Positions 1 to 8,045 of a DNA stretch of 64,000 nucleotides are shown here, in pieces. Below the pieces are notes generated by a model, which saw nothing but the letters and a program-made list of their open reading frames with translations, had not been told where the DNA came from and did no database searches. The DNA is taken from positions 68,089 through 132,088 of the forward strand of contig CAIWHI010000271.1 of assembly GCA_903912435.1 (NCBI GenBank), in the 5' to 3' direction. Numbering within the stretch: the first letter of the stretch is position 1; each line of letters starts with the position of its first letter. The position numbers and the translations under genes were made by a program. Source of the DNA: an uncultured Bacteroidota bacterium (lineage in GTDB: Bacteria > Bacteroidota > Bacteroidia > Chitinophagales > Chitinophagaceae).

Positions 1-721
1 GATTTAGGTTAACTGCTGTAATCTTTAGAATCTGTGTACCAATAGAAGAGTTACCAACCTTAACTAGATCACCAACTGTGAATGAACCAGCTACGATAGA
101 AGCGTAGTTGTTAGCATCCGCACCGGTTGAGTTCGATGTGAATAGGATTGTAGCTGTATTAGAACCAGTTGCTAAAGAGAAGCTAGGTGTAACATTTGCC
201 TGTGTATTTGAGAAGTATAGCGCTACGTTTGAGCTATAAGCATTTACGCTATCACAAACTGAAATACGAAGTGAGTTACCAAGGTCACCAGGGAAACGAG
301 TCACATAAACTACACTTGGATCGAATACGCCTGTTTGGCCATCCTTATTAGCATAGTAGTCGCTAGAGCTCTTAACAGCATTAAATACTGCATTTGTTGA
401 ACCACCGGCTAGTGCAGCGGTGTTCGCCACAGAGTTGTAAGCGCCATTTGCGGCATCTGTAGTATTAGCAGTACGAACTACATAAAGTGAGTTACCATAT
501 GTTAGGAATGAAGCTGCTGTGAAAAACGTTTCTGGATTTAAAGATGTTGGCTTACCAAAGATAGATACCAAAGTATTTTCGTTATTAACAAGTGTTCTCT
601 CACCGACTGGGCCCCAGCGGAAGTAGCCTGCAATAGCTCCTGATGAAGTTGCAACAGCAGGAACTACCGTTGTTAAGTCGACTTCATTGATGCTAACGCC
701 CGGGCTTAATAGATATGCCAT
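1..721 (-). CDS. 18: Tail sheath protein, N-terminal part (gp18-like), cut by window edge
   Basis: About 240 codons from an ATG at 721 run off the left edge. The product starts MAYLLSPGVSINEVDLT, followed by a hydrophobic Ala/Gly-rich stretch and FRWGPVGERTLV; this is the usual opening of contractile-tail sheath proteins of T4-like phages. The sheath polymerises around the tail tube and contracts at infection. A good ribosome site (AAGGAG) sits just upstream of the start, and a T4-type late promoter lies about 46 bases further up. The gene follows the terminase large subunit, as in T4 (order 17-18). The C-terminal half and gp19 are outside the window. Confidence 0.9.
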   Translation of the reverse strand, partial: MAYLLSPGVSINEVDLTTVVPAVATSSGAIAGYFRWGPVGERTLVNNENTLVSIFGKPTSLNPETFFTAASFLTYGNSLYVVRTANTTDAANGAYNSVANTAALAGGSTNAVFNAVKSSSDYYANKDGQTGVFDPSVVYVTRFPGDLGNSLRISVCDSVNAYSSNVALYFSNTQANVTPSFSLATGSNTATILFTSNSTGADANNYASIVAGSFTVGDLVKVGNSSIGTQILKITAVNLN

Positions 722-766
722 AAGGTGTCTCCTTTATAAAGATGTGAATCAGGTCTTTTTCTTCAA

Positions 767-775
767 TTATTTATA
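767..775 (-). promoter_or_regulatory. T4-type late promoter for tail sheath
   Basis: Reads TATAAATAA on the minus strand, 46 bases before the sheath ATG and overlapping the stop codon of the terminase C-terminal gene. It matches the T4 late promoter consensus TATAAATA. Confidence 0.7.
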
Positions 776-2525
776 AAAAGCCAGATTCAGGATCTTGCAT
801 CCAATGCCTATTGGGAAGATCGATAATTTCTTCAACAGGAAAACCATCGTCAACAAAACCAAAAGGAGTGAGGGCTTCAGCGATCTCTTCGTCGGTCTTT
901 TCTCTCAATCTCATCATGGTATTTATGTTAGTATAGTCTTTGAAGTAAGCTTGATCGGATAGCCAACCGAACAACACCAAACCCATGACCATATCATCGT
1001 GGTTACCAGGTTCGGCTTCATAGCTAGTTCCTTTTTTAGAGAAAGTAGCAAGCTCTTGGATAGTATAGAAGTCATTGATAATAAGTTGATTTTGCTCGAT
1101 CATTAGTTTCAAGATGGAACAACCAGTGGCTTTAACAATCTTAGTGGTATTAATACCCTTATCTACATTAGATCCAAAGCCAGAAGTGATCCTTTTGCCC
1201 ATCCTGCCGGCTGATTCTGTAAAAAGCATATTGTCGTATTCAAAGTCTAAGTGAAGCGCTTCGGCTACTTGCACTCCCATGTTATTGACTTCAACTAAGA
1301 TAGAAGCTCCATTGTAAGACTTAGCGACCCTATGAGCTACTTCTGCGTAGTCAAGCGGCGCTATCAGATTGTTTCTATAAGCACATACCTGCACATAGGG
1401 CATCACAGTAACATCTATGACAGAGAAGGCCGAGTAGTCTAAACCTCGCCCCTTGGAACTATCTACTATCATAACATAAGATCTTGTTTTATCCGGAGCT
1501 ACGAACATGATCAAACCTTCATGCTCATAGATCGGTGACTTACTAACAAGTTCCTTTAGTTTCCAACCGGCAATAAGTGTACCAGAAGAACCCATGAACT
1601 CAACTTCATATTCCTGCGCAAACTTCTCGGTATCGAAGTTCATTGCGGCAAGAGTATCACGTCTCCAGTTATCATCTCGACCAGGAACGTCATTCCAAGA
1701 TACACGTATCGGATTGTAACCGTTATTTTCCTCACCTTCTTTATGAGCATTTGCCCATAACTTATAGAAGTGATTCAAACCATTTGGAGTAGAAACGAGG
1801 ACGATCTTGGTTTCTGTACCAGAAGAAATAGTAGGGTAAACTGAGGTAAAGAATGTATCCCAATTTTCTACGAACGCGGCTTCGTCCATGAATAGAAGGT
1901 TAATAGAATAACCACGAATAGCATCAGATGAAGTGGCGGCCGCAATAACTCGAGAGTTATTTTCTAGAACAAATGAACCTTTATTCCACTCAATAACACC
2001 TTGTTGCAACCATTTTGGAAGATGCTGATAAGCTAGCTGCACACGACCAAGAATTTCTCGAGCAGTTTCGCCCTTATTGGCCAATAGACCTACAACTTTG
2101 GTCTCATTAAACAAAATATAATGGAGAATGAATGTGACCACAGATGTAGTATTATGTGAAAGAATATCACCAGTCCACAAACGGTGATCATCACTACACA
2201 CAGTTATATCAAACATGTTTTCTTTTTTTATCAAAAGTTGTTCGACCGATTTTACCTTTGATGGTCCTAAGCGTGTCATTATCAAAGTTGAATCTGGGAC
2301 GCAATCTTTTACAAAAATTTCATTAAAATTCTGATCGAATACTATGTGAGTATCCGCGCATAGTATTTTAGCACCATTTTCTGTTACAATTTCCCACACT
2401 TCGTATTCGATGGTTTTATGAATGGAAGAAATTGGTTGCCAATCGGAGTCTGTATCAATTTCCCAATCATCAACATCAAATGATTCTATAAATTTTCTTT
2501 CTACTTGGTCAGAAAGTTTAAACAT
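771..2525 (-). CDS. 17: C-terminal half of terminase large subunit (gp17) fused behind a C-intein
   Basis: The 584-residue product has two parts. Residues 1-125 are the C-terminal piece of a split intein: a block-B-like ADTH motif near residues 57-60, then a block F/G region ending ILSHN with terminal Asn125 and a +1 Thr126. Residues 126-584 are the C-extein: the end of the terminase Walker A (TTSVV), Walker B LLFMDE at 210-215, the coupling motif STPNG, and a nuclease domain with acidic residues D355, E412 and D510/D511. Splicing to the product at 3432-3824 would give about 549 residues, near the usual gp17 size of roughly 600. The start overlaps the endonuclease gene end by 25 bases and has a GAGGAAA ribosome site. 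The ATPase is non-functional until the halves are joined. Intein identity is motif-based. Confidence 0.93.
   Translation of the reverse strand: MFKLSDQVERKFIESFDVDDWEIDTDSDWQPISSIHKTIEYEVWEIVTENGAKILCADTHIVFDQNFNEIFVKDCVPDSTLIMTRLGPSKVKSVEQLLIKKENMFDITVCSDDHRLWTGDILSHNTTSVVTFILHYILFNETKVVGLLANKGETAREILGRVQLAYQHLPKWLQQGVIEWNKGSFVLENNSRVIAAATSSDAIRGYSINLLFMDEAAFVENWDTFFTSVYPTISSGTETKIVLVSTPNGLNHFYKLWANAHKEGEENNGYNPIRVSWNDVPGRDDNWRRDTLAAMNFDTEKFAQEYEVEFMGSSGTLIAGWKLKELVSKSPIYEHEGLIMFVAPDKTRSYVMIVDSSKGRGLDYSAFSVIDVTVMPYVQVCAYRNNLIAPLDYAEVAHRVAKSYNGASILVEVNNMGVQVAEALHLDFEYDNMLFTESAGRMGKRITSGFGSNVDKGINTTKIVKATGCSILKLMIEQNQLIINDFYTIQELATFSKKGTSYEAEPGNHDDMVMGLVLFGWLSDQAYFKDYTNINTMMRLREKTDEEIAEALTPFGFVDDGFPVEEIIDLPNRHWMQDPESGFL
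2151..2525 (-). other. C-intein (about 125 residues) of split TerL intein
   Basis: Codes for the part of the terminase C-half upstream of the splice junction ILSHN/TT. It holds the TxxH-like ADTH motif and the C-terminal His-Asn pair expected for Asn cyclisation. At about 125 residues it is far longer than the usual C-intein of about 35-40, so the break lies early in the intein fold, between blocks A and B. Confidence 0.85.
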
Positions 2526-3475
2526 TTTTCTACAATTTCCTCTGGTTGTTTTTTATAATCATTTTCATTTATGTGTAATATTTTATAACCACCTTTTTCT
2601 AAAATATTTTCACGAATTTCTTCTCTTGTTTTGTTACCTCTTCCGGTCACACCATGCCAATAAACACCATCGAATTCTATTATCTTTTTCTGAGAATTGT
2701 CTAGAAAATCAGGCAATATCAATTTTTCGAAGACAGTCCTGTATTCATGATTTTTACCAGTGATATCTTTTTCTTTATTATCATCCAGTTCTGCGAAATA
2801 TATATTTTCTAGACTAGGCAATTTTTCAGATATTTCCCAAAACAGCTTCTGAGATATTTTCGAAAAATTTGTTTTTTTGAAATTTGTATTCCATTTTTCC
2901 TGTCGTGCCAACCATCTTTTATGCCCTTCTTTTTCACCAAATTTTTCAATGCATATATCCAATGAAAAAGTCCTTTGTCTTTTGGCTAATTCTTTTTCGG
3001 CATTTTCATAAGAATAATTTTTATCCAAATAATATTCTATTTTTGTTGGGTCATTTTGGGGGTTGCTTTTTCTTGTTTTTTTGGCTGTCATTATGACAGA
3101 ATTTCTTTTTTCTTCTTCGTGATATTTGAATTTTTTCGAAAATGGTGATAGTTTGCCATTATGATTATATCCTGGATTTTTTTCCCCACATACCAAACTA
3201 CTCATTTTTTCTTTATATATTTCACATGCAGTTGGTTTATTATAGTTGGTGCGGTATTCATCAGTGGTCATGTTATGTGAAATAAGATGACCTGATAAAG
3301 CGGCTGCATGGAATCCACAGATAGCACAGATCACATAATCCACTCGCTCATTCATACCAATATATTTTTCTTTGCTTTTTTTAATATTGTTCCATATATC
3401 TCGACAAGGAATTGAGCACCAAAAATTATTTTTACGTTTTTGATTGAATTGTTTGTCGCATTGATTGCATTTCAT
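2501..3475 (-). CDS. Free-standing homing endonuclease, zinc finger plus Vsr-like nuclease
   Basis: The 324-residue protein is encoded between the two terminase halves. The N-terminus has Cys3/Cys6/Cys20/Cys24 in a zinc-knuckle arrangement. Next is a CxxCG...HLxxxH finger (C50, C53, H63, H67) resembling those in phage homing enzymes, then a GEKNPGYNHNGK segment like NUMOD3 DNA-binding motifs. The C-terminal 90 residues look like a very-short-patch-repair-type nuclease: VFEKLILPDF, then IIEFDGVYWHG around 265-275 with the D-x-H core. This matches the EDxHD homing endonucleases known to sit between split-intein gene halves. It has its own AGGAGAG ribosome site at 3475, overlaps the upstream half by 44 bases and the downstream half by 25, and probably spreads the interrupted allele by cutting intact terL. 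Target specificity is unknown. Confidence 0.85.
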   Translation of the reverse strand: MKCNQCDKQFNQKRKNNFWCSIPCRDIWNNIKKSKEKYIGMNERVDYVICAICGFHAAALSGHLISHNMTTDEYRTNYNKPTACEIYKEKMSSLVCGEKNPGYNHNGKLSPFSKKFKYHEEEKRNSVIMTAKKTRKSNPQNDPTKIEYYLDKNYSYENAEKELAKRQRTFSLDICIEKFGEKEGHKRWLARQEKWNTNFKKTNFSKISQKLFWEISEKLPSLENIYFAELDDNKEKDITGKNHEYRTVFEKLILPDFLDNSQKKIIEFDGVYWHGVTGRGNKTREEIRENILEKGGYKILHINENDYKKQPEEIVEKCLNFLTK

Positions 3476-3824
3476 AGAACTCTCCTATCGTAGTTTCTAA
3501 AATTTGACCAGTTTTTTTATTTCTGATCCGTATAGGAGTATTTATACAAAAACATTTACCTGCTTGTCGAGCTGTAGCAATGATCGTATTTCTCTGCTCA
3601 TGCATCGACTTGATCATTTTACGTTGGTAAAGATATGGCTTAAAATTTATTAAACCATCATTAACGTTAATGATTTTTACATAGTTTTCAGCAAAATAGA
3701 TTGGGTCAGCAGCGCATCTTGCGTATTCTTTGACCATTTCCGGAGTCCAATTGACCTGAACTCCGGATCTTTTTAGATTAGGGTTACCATTGTAACTCTT
3801 ATAATTGGTTATTTCCATTGTCAC
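3432..3824 (-). CDS. 17: N-terminal half of terminase large subunit (gp17) with N-intein tail
   Basis: The 130-residue product has residues 1-90 as the N-extein of the packaging ATPase (NWTPEMVKEYARCAADPIYF, then FKPYLYQRKMI) ending in the first part of Walker A, ATARQAGK. Residues 91-130 begin with Cys (CFCINTPIRIRNKKTGQ) and form an N-intein of about 40 residues. The break is exactly inside the P-loop: ARQAGK in this gene, TTSVV in the gene at 771-2525. The first possible start is GTG at 3824, with an ATG two codons later at 3818 that may be preferred. It overlaps the gp16 gene by 26 bases, as expected of a tightly coupled packaging operon. The short N-intein resembles the atypically split TerL intein known from Ace Lake metagenomes. 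Confidence 0.92.
   Translation of the reverse strand: MTMEITNYKSYNGNPNLKRSGVQVNWTPEMVKEYARCAADPIYFAENYVKIINVNDGLINFKPYLYQRKMIKSMHEQRNTIIATARQAGKCFCINTPIRIRNKKTGQILETTIGEFYEMQSMRQTIQSKT
3435..3554 (-). other. N-intein (about 40 residues) of split TerL intein
   Basis: Starts with catalytic Cys1 directly after the P-loop lysine and contains only the block-A region. Canonical split N-inteins run about 100 residues. Its 3' end is buried in the endonuclease gene. Confidence 0.85.
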
Positions 3825-4233
3825 GAATTTCTTTCAAAGCTTTTTGTAGTTCAGCCGTAGATCCGACGAACAGGTTATTTGTTACACTTTTGGCTGCTTC
3901 ATCTCTAGGAGCATCAGCTTTATCGAGTTCCCTGATCTTCTTTTGAATATCTAGAAGCTCCCTATTAGCCGCAACCATGGTATCCATGAGCTTGGCCAGC
4001 ACTTCATAAGCACGTGGATTTTGTGATTGATCGGCAAGTATAGCTAATTTTGTTAAAGCTTCATTACCGTTTTCTACTACTTCTCTGATATTAGAACGCG
4101 CGAAAGCGAAGTCTTCCGAAGCAGAATCATTTTTTGCGAGAGAAACTATATTCGAAATAGTAGTCTCGTATTGCGTTATCATTGGTGTGTTGATCCCTAA
4201 AGCCTTATCAATGGGATCTTCATCTTCTTCCAT
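3799..4233 (-). CDS. 16: Terminase small subunit (gp16-like)
   Basis: A 144-residue, mostly helical, charged protein. The C-terminal TNNLFVGSTAELQKALKEI matches the conserved tail of T4-like small terminases (F-x-G-S-x-x-E-L), and the central helical region AYEVLAKLMDTMVAANREL matches the gp16 coiled core. gp16 recognises concatemeric DNA and stimulates the gp17 ATPase and nuclease during packaging. It lies directly upstream of gp17, overlapping it by 26 bases, and one base downstream of gp15, as in T4. The length is close to T4 gp16 (164). Confidence 0.88.
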   Translation of the reverse strand: MEEDEDPIDKALGINTPMITQYETTISNIVSLAKNDSASEDFAFARSNIREVVENGNEALTKLAILADQSQNPRAYEVLAKLMDTMVAANRELLDIQKKIRELDKADAPRDEAAKSVTNNLFVGSTAELQKALKEIRDNGNNQL

Positions 4234-4234
4234 T

Positions 4235-5062
4235 TTAGTATTCCGTCAGATTTGTTACATATCCAAATGAATCATTAGCTGTGATATTCGCTACTGGTAT
4301 CGAAAGAGATGCGTTAGATGTTGGTGAACCATTGGCCAATAAGCCTGGTTGCACTTCTATGTTTATGATCTTAGGTGTAACGCCGACTGCTTCAGGAAGC
4401 TGACCGGTTGGTACTTTGGGATCATACAAATTAGTATTTACAAATTTAATGATTTTCTGAGTTTTGATCGGACCGTAGATGTACCCCTTTAGAGTAAAAT
4501 CTAGTACCCAGATCAGCGCCTGCCTATCTTTAAACTCACCATCATAAGAGTCTTCGAGTGTTACTCTGTTTAAAATGATGGGAACATCCATGCTAATATT
4601 CATTTCAGGAATAAGCTGGGCAGTCACAGTCCAATCAGGCGTGAAATAAGGTAAGATTTGCTCAACAATCTTTGAACCATCTTCAGCATTCTTGACATAA
4701 ATGTGAAGGACAAAACCAATATTATATGGAACTGGATTGTACTGGAAATTCGAATTAGAGTTATTAGCACCCTGAACCGTAGTCTTTCCTACTGTAGGAA
4801 GCTTTCTAGTACCATCATAGTCGAAATTGGTCATTTCAAATGACATGATGGGAAGCTGAATAGCAGCTGAACGATCAATATTTGGATCTTGTATGACACG
4901 AGCCAGCATCTTTTCTTTAGACCCATAAGTGATGGGTACATGCATGACTTGAGTTGTCTTACCGGTAGAATTAGTCCTTGTTATATGAATATCATTGAAC
5001 AATGAACCAAATAAGGTTACATACTTCCTGATAGTTGAGTAATAAAAGGTTGAGCCAAACAT
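4235..5062 (-). CDS. 15: Tail sheath stabilizer and completion protein (gp15-like)
   Basis: 275 residues, matching T4 gp15 in length (272) and opening (MFGSTFYYSTIRKYVTLFGSLFNDIHI). HVPITYGSKEKMLAR and IVEQILPYFTPDW are family hallmarks. gp15 forms the hexameric ring capping the tail tube and sheath and joins the tail to the neck. It overlaps gp14 by one base and sits in the T4 order 13-14-15-16-17-18, so the operon is translationally coupled. The C-terminal 50 residues are low in charge and less conserved. Confidence 0.92.
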   Translation of the reverse strand: MFGSTFYYSTIRKYVTLFGSLFNDIHITRTNSTGKTTQVMHVPITYGSKEKMLARVIQDPNIDRSAAIQLPIMSFEMTNFDYDGTRKLPTVGKTTVQGANNSNSNFQYNPVPYNIGFVLHIYVKNAEDGSKIVEQILPYFTPDWTVTAQLIPEMNISMDVPIILNRVTLEDSYDGEFKDRQALIWVLDFTLKGYIYGPIKTQKIIKFVNTNLYDPKVPTGQLPEAVGVTPKIINIEVQPGLLANGSPTSNASLSIPVANITANDSFGYVTNLTEY

Positions 5063-5805
5063 TATAGATCATTCTCCGCAAATGGATTCTGCTGAGAGAA
5101 GTCAATGAAACTACTTGACCCAGACGGGAAGTTATTTGAACCAGTAATAAGCGTATTATTTACAGCTGATGGATCTATCTTTTCGATATTCCAAGCATCT
5201 GTTACCAAGTAGTTATCATCTTCATCAGTTAGATAGTTAGCTAACTCGTCCATTAATGAATAGTCTAGGACATTGGTAGAAAGCTGCACTTCTGCTCTAT
5301 CTATTTCAGCAATACCAGTGTTAATAATTTCATTGCTGTATTCAAATAGCTCACATGTCATTTCCCAAGTCTGCAGAGATCCAAGTTGATAGAACATCTC
5401 AAACTTGTTAACATATTTAATTTGGAAACACTTTTTATTGAGTGGGAAGTAGATTAGATCTCCTTCATTTGGTCGTGGTGCACCAGTGTAAACACCAATT
5501 TCTTGATTGAATACTCGCTGTGCTGCAGAGAATACAACCTGATCTCTAATTTCTACTCCAAACTTAGACATAAAGTTACCATCGCCAGAGAAACCATCGA
5601 CTGACTTGATATACATTTCTATTAGATAAGTTTGATCATAAACTGACTGATCATCTGCCGTATAGAGTTTATCGAAATTACCGATTTTCCTTGGGATATA
5701 ATACATATCCTCACCATAGATTTGAATGGCTTCGATAATAAGATCCTCTAAAAGGTCTTGTTCACCAGTAGACTGGGAGTTATTGAAGTGGAAATTGGTC
5801 GCCAT
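5062..5805 (-). CDS. 14: Neck protein (gp14-like)
   Basis: 247 residues against 256 in T4 gp14. Recognisable segments include EDLIIEAIQIYGEDMYYIPR near the start, FGVEIRDQVVFSAAQRVF, and RPNEGDLIYFPLNKKCFQIKYV. gp14 with gp13 forms the neck ring that closes the filled head and receives the tail. The start ATG lies 3 bases after the small gene at 5809-6375, which is inserted between gp13 and gp14; the stop overlaps gp15. Confidence 0.92.
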   Translation of the reverse strand: MATNFHFNNSQSTGEQDLLEDLIIEAIQIYGEDMYYIPRKIGNFDKLYTADDQSVYDQTYLIEMYIKSVDGFSGDGNFMSKFGVEIRDQVVFSAAQRVFNQEIGVYTGAPRPNEGDLIYFPLNKKCFQIKYVNKFEMFYQLGSLQTWEMTCELFEYSNEIINTGIAEIDRAEVQLSTNVLDYSLMDELANYLTDEDDNYLVTDAWNIEKIDPSAVNNTLITGSNNFPSGSSSFIDFSQQNPFAENDL

Positions 5806-5808
5806 TTA

Positions 5809-6375
5809 TTAAGCTTTCTTCATTACCAAAGCCATTCTACCGATTTTCTTTTCGGCTGGATCTTTAGTTGTAGTGTGTGCATGTATCTTATCACCTGACT
5901 TGATTTCTGTCTTAGTACCATCAGGATGTTCACCATGGATCTTGACATCAGGATTATCACGCATGCGATTCCACACTTTAACCGCACCGCCGGAATGGCT
6001 TGTACCAACCAAAGTCCTATTATGTTTTGTTACCAAAGCATGATAGACATCGGTCATTTTAACCGGCGAATCTTTTCTAGAATGCGCAGTTAAGTACTTC
6101 AATCTAGTACTACCATCATGATCTTTGGTTGTTTCAGTATTAGTTAGGACGTGATGAATTTTCTTATCGTGTGGATTCCAAGTATAATGGGTCATTCCAC
6201 CACCTGGATTATGTGAAGCATATAAATGCATTCCACCAACTTCACCTATCTTCTCAGCACCTTTTCTGAATTTGTGTGGTTCAGAAACGGTAGAATGACC
6301 CGATACTTCAGGAGATCTAACTTCAGCTTTATCTGCTTGCCAAGCTTCCTTTAAAAAGGACTTAAATGATAACAT
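5809..6375 (-). CDS. Small basic protein with capsid-targeting-like leader, candidate internal head protein
   Basis: 188 residues from the ATG at 6375, four bases after the gp13 stop. A TTG at 6387 would overlap gp13 and is less likely. The N-terminus MLSFKSFLKEA closely resembles the T4 capsid targeting sequence of internal proteins (MKTYQEFIAE), with a Leu-x-Glu site that the T4 gp21 protease would cut before Ala11. The rest is rich in Lys and His, with no membrane segment and no domain I recognise. A basic body behind a cleavable targeting peptide fits a protein packed in the head with the DNA. The gp21 counterpart is not in this window. Inserting a gene between gp13 and gp14 is unlike T4. 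Function is inferred only. Confidence 0.65.
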   Translation of the reverse strand: MLSFKSFLKEAWQADKAEVRSPEVSGHSTVSEPHKFRKGAEKIGEVGGMHLYASHNPGGGMTHYTWNPHDKKIHHVLTNTETTKDHDGSTRLKYLTAHSRKDSPVKMTDVYHALVTKHNRTLVGTSHSGGAVKVWNRMRDNPDVKIHGEHPDGTKTEIKSGDKIHAHTTTKDPAEKKIGRMALVMKKA

Positions 6376-6379
6376 AATT

Positions 6380-7393
6380 TTAACCAATCATATCTGTAAT
6401 AGGCAATGAATAGCTGTAGATCATTTCTGTTTCGAGTTCTTTACGCTCTTCTGTTGCTTCATTGTAGATTTGCTGGCCATTAAAGGTGATTCCACCTGGC
6501 AATTGCATACCACTAAACTTCTTTAGATTAGAACCCCATTGCTGCTTAATTAAGCATGTCGCATATCTTTGAAGCCAGCGATCATTCCATACCATAGTAT
6601 AAACATTTGGATCTACTATCTGATAAGCTTCTAAGATGATGAAGTCGCCTGGATTAATGATGTTCCAGTCCATATCAACATAGCATCTATTTTTATGACG
6701 ATTATATCGAAGTGGCTGTTGGCCAACCAAAAGCTGCTCTAGGAACTGAACATGCTGCATGGCCATATAATATGGAACCATTGACACAGAAGTAAGAGTG
6801 TAGAGGTCATTTAACGCGATTTGATAGCGAATATTGAACAAGTTGTTGGTATTAAGAGATTGACCAACCGGGAACATGTTGACTACACCGATGATGTTGT
6901 CTGGTAGCTTGATATATCCACCCTTAAGCGGGTTTAACACTGCTCCGGAACCAGTAGATGTGCTAATAGTGTAAGCTGGATCGGCAAAATAACCACTGGT
7001 TCCTGTACCACCTACAATGACATTTGTATAGAGGTTGGCTGTAGGAACATTAATAATAGTACCATAATTATCGGTTACCACCTGAATATTAAATGTCTGC
7101 CCGCCAGTATATTGTGGTTGCTGAAAGATAGAAACTGTATCATTATTTGAATAACCTACACCACCACTTACTATCATGACTTCTGATAGATTGGTCGGTA
7201 AGTTATTAACACTTACTTGATGCTTATAATAGCTTTTATCAGAACCATCAAAGTGATAATCCCAGAAGTATAGCAGTGCTTCATCGACACGATCATCCAC
7301 TTGATCGGGATCGACGTTAATGTTAAGAACCGGCTTACCCAATCTCCTTAGGCAATACTCTTTAAAATCTGTTCTTGAAAGAGGGGTGGCCAT
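6380..7393 (-). CDS. 13: Neck protein (gp13-like)
   Basis: 337 residues (T4 gp13 is 309). The opening MATPLSRTDFKEYCLRRLGKPVLNI and VDEALLYFWDYHFDGSDKSYY are typical of T4-like gp13, as are WNIINPGDFIILEAYQIVDP and the C-terminal KQQWGSNLKKF. A Gly/Thr/Asn-rich insertion around residues 75-150 accounts for the extra length. It forms the neck ring with gp14 that seals the head after packaging. It is followed closely by the internal-protein candidate and then gp14. Confidence 0.92.
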   Translation of the reverse strand: MATPLSRTDFKEYCLRRLGKPVLNINVDPDQVDDRVDEALLYFWDYHFDGSDKSYYKHQVSVNNLPTNLSEVMIVSGGVGYSNNDTVSIFQQPQYTGGQTFNIQVVTDNYGTIINVPTANLYTNVIVGGTGTSGYFADPAYTISTSTGSGAVLNPLKGGYIKLPDNIIGVVNMFPVGQSLNTNNLFNIRYQIALNDLYTLTSVSMVPYYMAMQHVQFLEQLLVGQQPLRYNRHKNRCYVDMDWNIINPGDFIILEAYQIVDPNVYTMVWNDRWLQRYATCLIKQQWGSNLKKFSGMQLPGGITFNGQQIYNEATEERKELETEMIYSYSLPITDMIG

Positions 7394-7406
7394 CTTTTAG
7401 TTCCTA

Positions 7407-7745
7407 TTAAACGAAATTCGGTGTTAACGTTACAAATTGAGGTGCTCTTTTACTAGAAATAGAATCTGCCAAGATCTTTTGTTGCGCTGTGATATCTACA
7501 GCAGATTCTAACCAAGACACTATCTGTTTTTTGGTTAGGTCTGTATATGGGATAAATGCTTTTGGATCGGGTGGTTCGAATCCAACAGCACCATATACGA
7601 AGTCAGTTAAGCCATCCGATGAAGTGGCGGTATATCTCCAATGAATAGTCTTAATGATATTTTCTAATTCACCATCTTTGACTTGAGCATCTACCGCAAT
7701 GATAGTCCATTCATAATCGATTGTCAGTGTGGTTGTTTCGGACAT
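7407..7745 (-). CDS. Conserved phage structural-type protein, 112 residues
   Basis: Small acidic protein, IDYEWTIIAVDAQVKDGELENIIKTIHWRYTATSSDG. Many tailed phages carry similar short proteins (W.Y.AT..DG, with a C-terminal ..L.KxQIVSWLE segment) beside tail genes, but the role is not established. It has its own TATAAATAT late promoter about 20 bases upstream and is followed 13 bases later by gp13, so it is expressed with the virion genes. No transmembrane segment or catalytic motif is visible. Confidence 0.8.
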   Translation of the reverse strand: MSETTTLTIDYEWTIIAVDAQVKDGELENIIKTIHWRYTATSSDGLTDFVYGAVGFEPPDPKAFIPYTDLTKKQIVSWLESAVDITAQQKILADSISSKRAPQFVTLTPNFV

Positions 7746-7765
7746 GATGTTTTTCCTTTATTACA

Positions 7766-7774
7766 ATATTTATA
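7766..7774 (-). promoter_or_regulatory. T4-type late promoter
   Basis: Reads TATAAATAT on the minus strand just upstream of the 7407-7745 gene and would drive the neck and packaging operon. Confidence 0.65.
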
Positions 7775-7776
7775 GA

Positions 7777-8043
7777 TTAACCGCCACCGCCGGGGCCATC
7801 GCCAGCACCATATGTTCCTGAACCAGAACCGGTTCCACCAGTTGGATCTGTTTGATACCCATAAAGAAAAAATCCAATACCAAGATTTGTGCTTGGGGCG
7901 ATATATTGCTTACCATTGCTATCATATATTGCAGCACCACGCATAGCGCCTAAACTAATTTGCCCGCTTCCACCAACATATGAAGTATATGGACCATTTG
8001 TTGTTCCGCCATTACGTAAATCCAAAAAACTAATTTGTGTCAT
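7777..8043 (-). CDS. Glycine-rich small virion-type protein
   Basis: 88 residues. The N-terminus MTQISFLDLRNGG and a second ISLGAMRGAA segment repeat an ISLxxLRxG theme found in short phage tail proteins. The C-terminal 25 residues are almost all Gly, Thr, Ser and Asp (ending DGPGGGG). Glycine-rich tips occur in phage receptor-binding adhesins, so a fibre-tip role is possible but not shown. It sits two bases downstream of the S74 fibre gene and is probably made with it. Confidence 0.7.
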   Translation of the reverse strand: MTQISFLDLRNGGTTNGPYTSYVGGSGQISLGAMRGAAIYDSNGKQYIAPSTNLGIGFFLYGYQTDPTGGTGSGSGTYGAGDGPGGGG

Positions 8044-8045
8044 TT

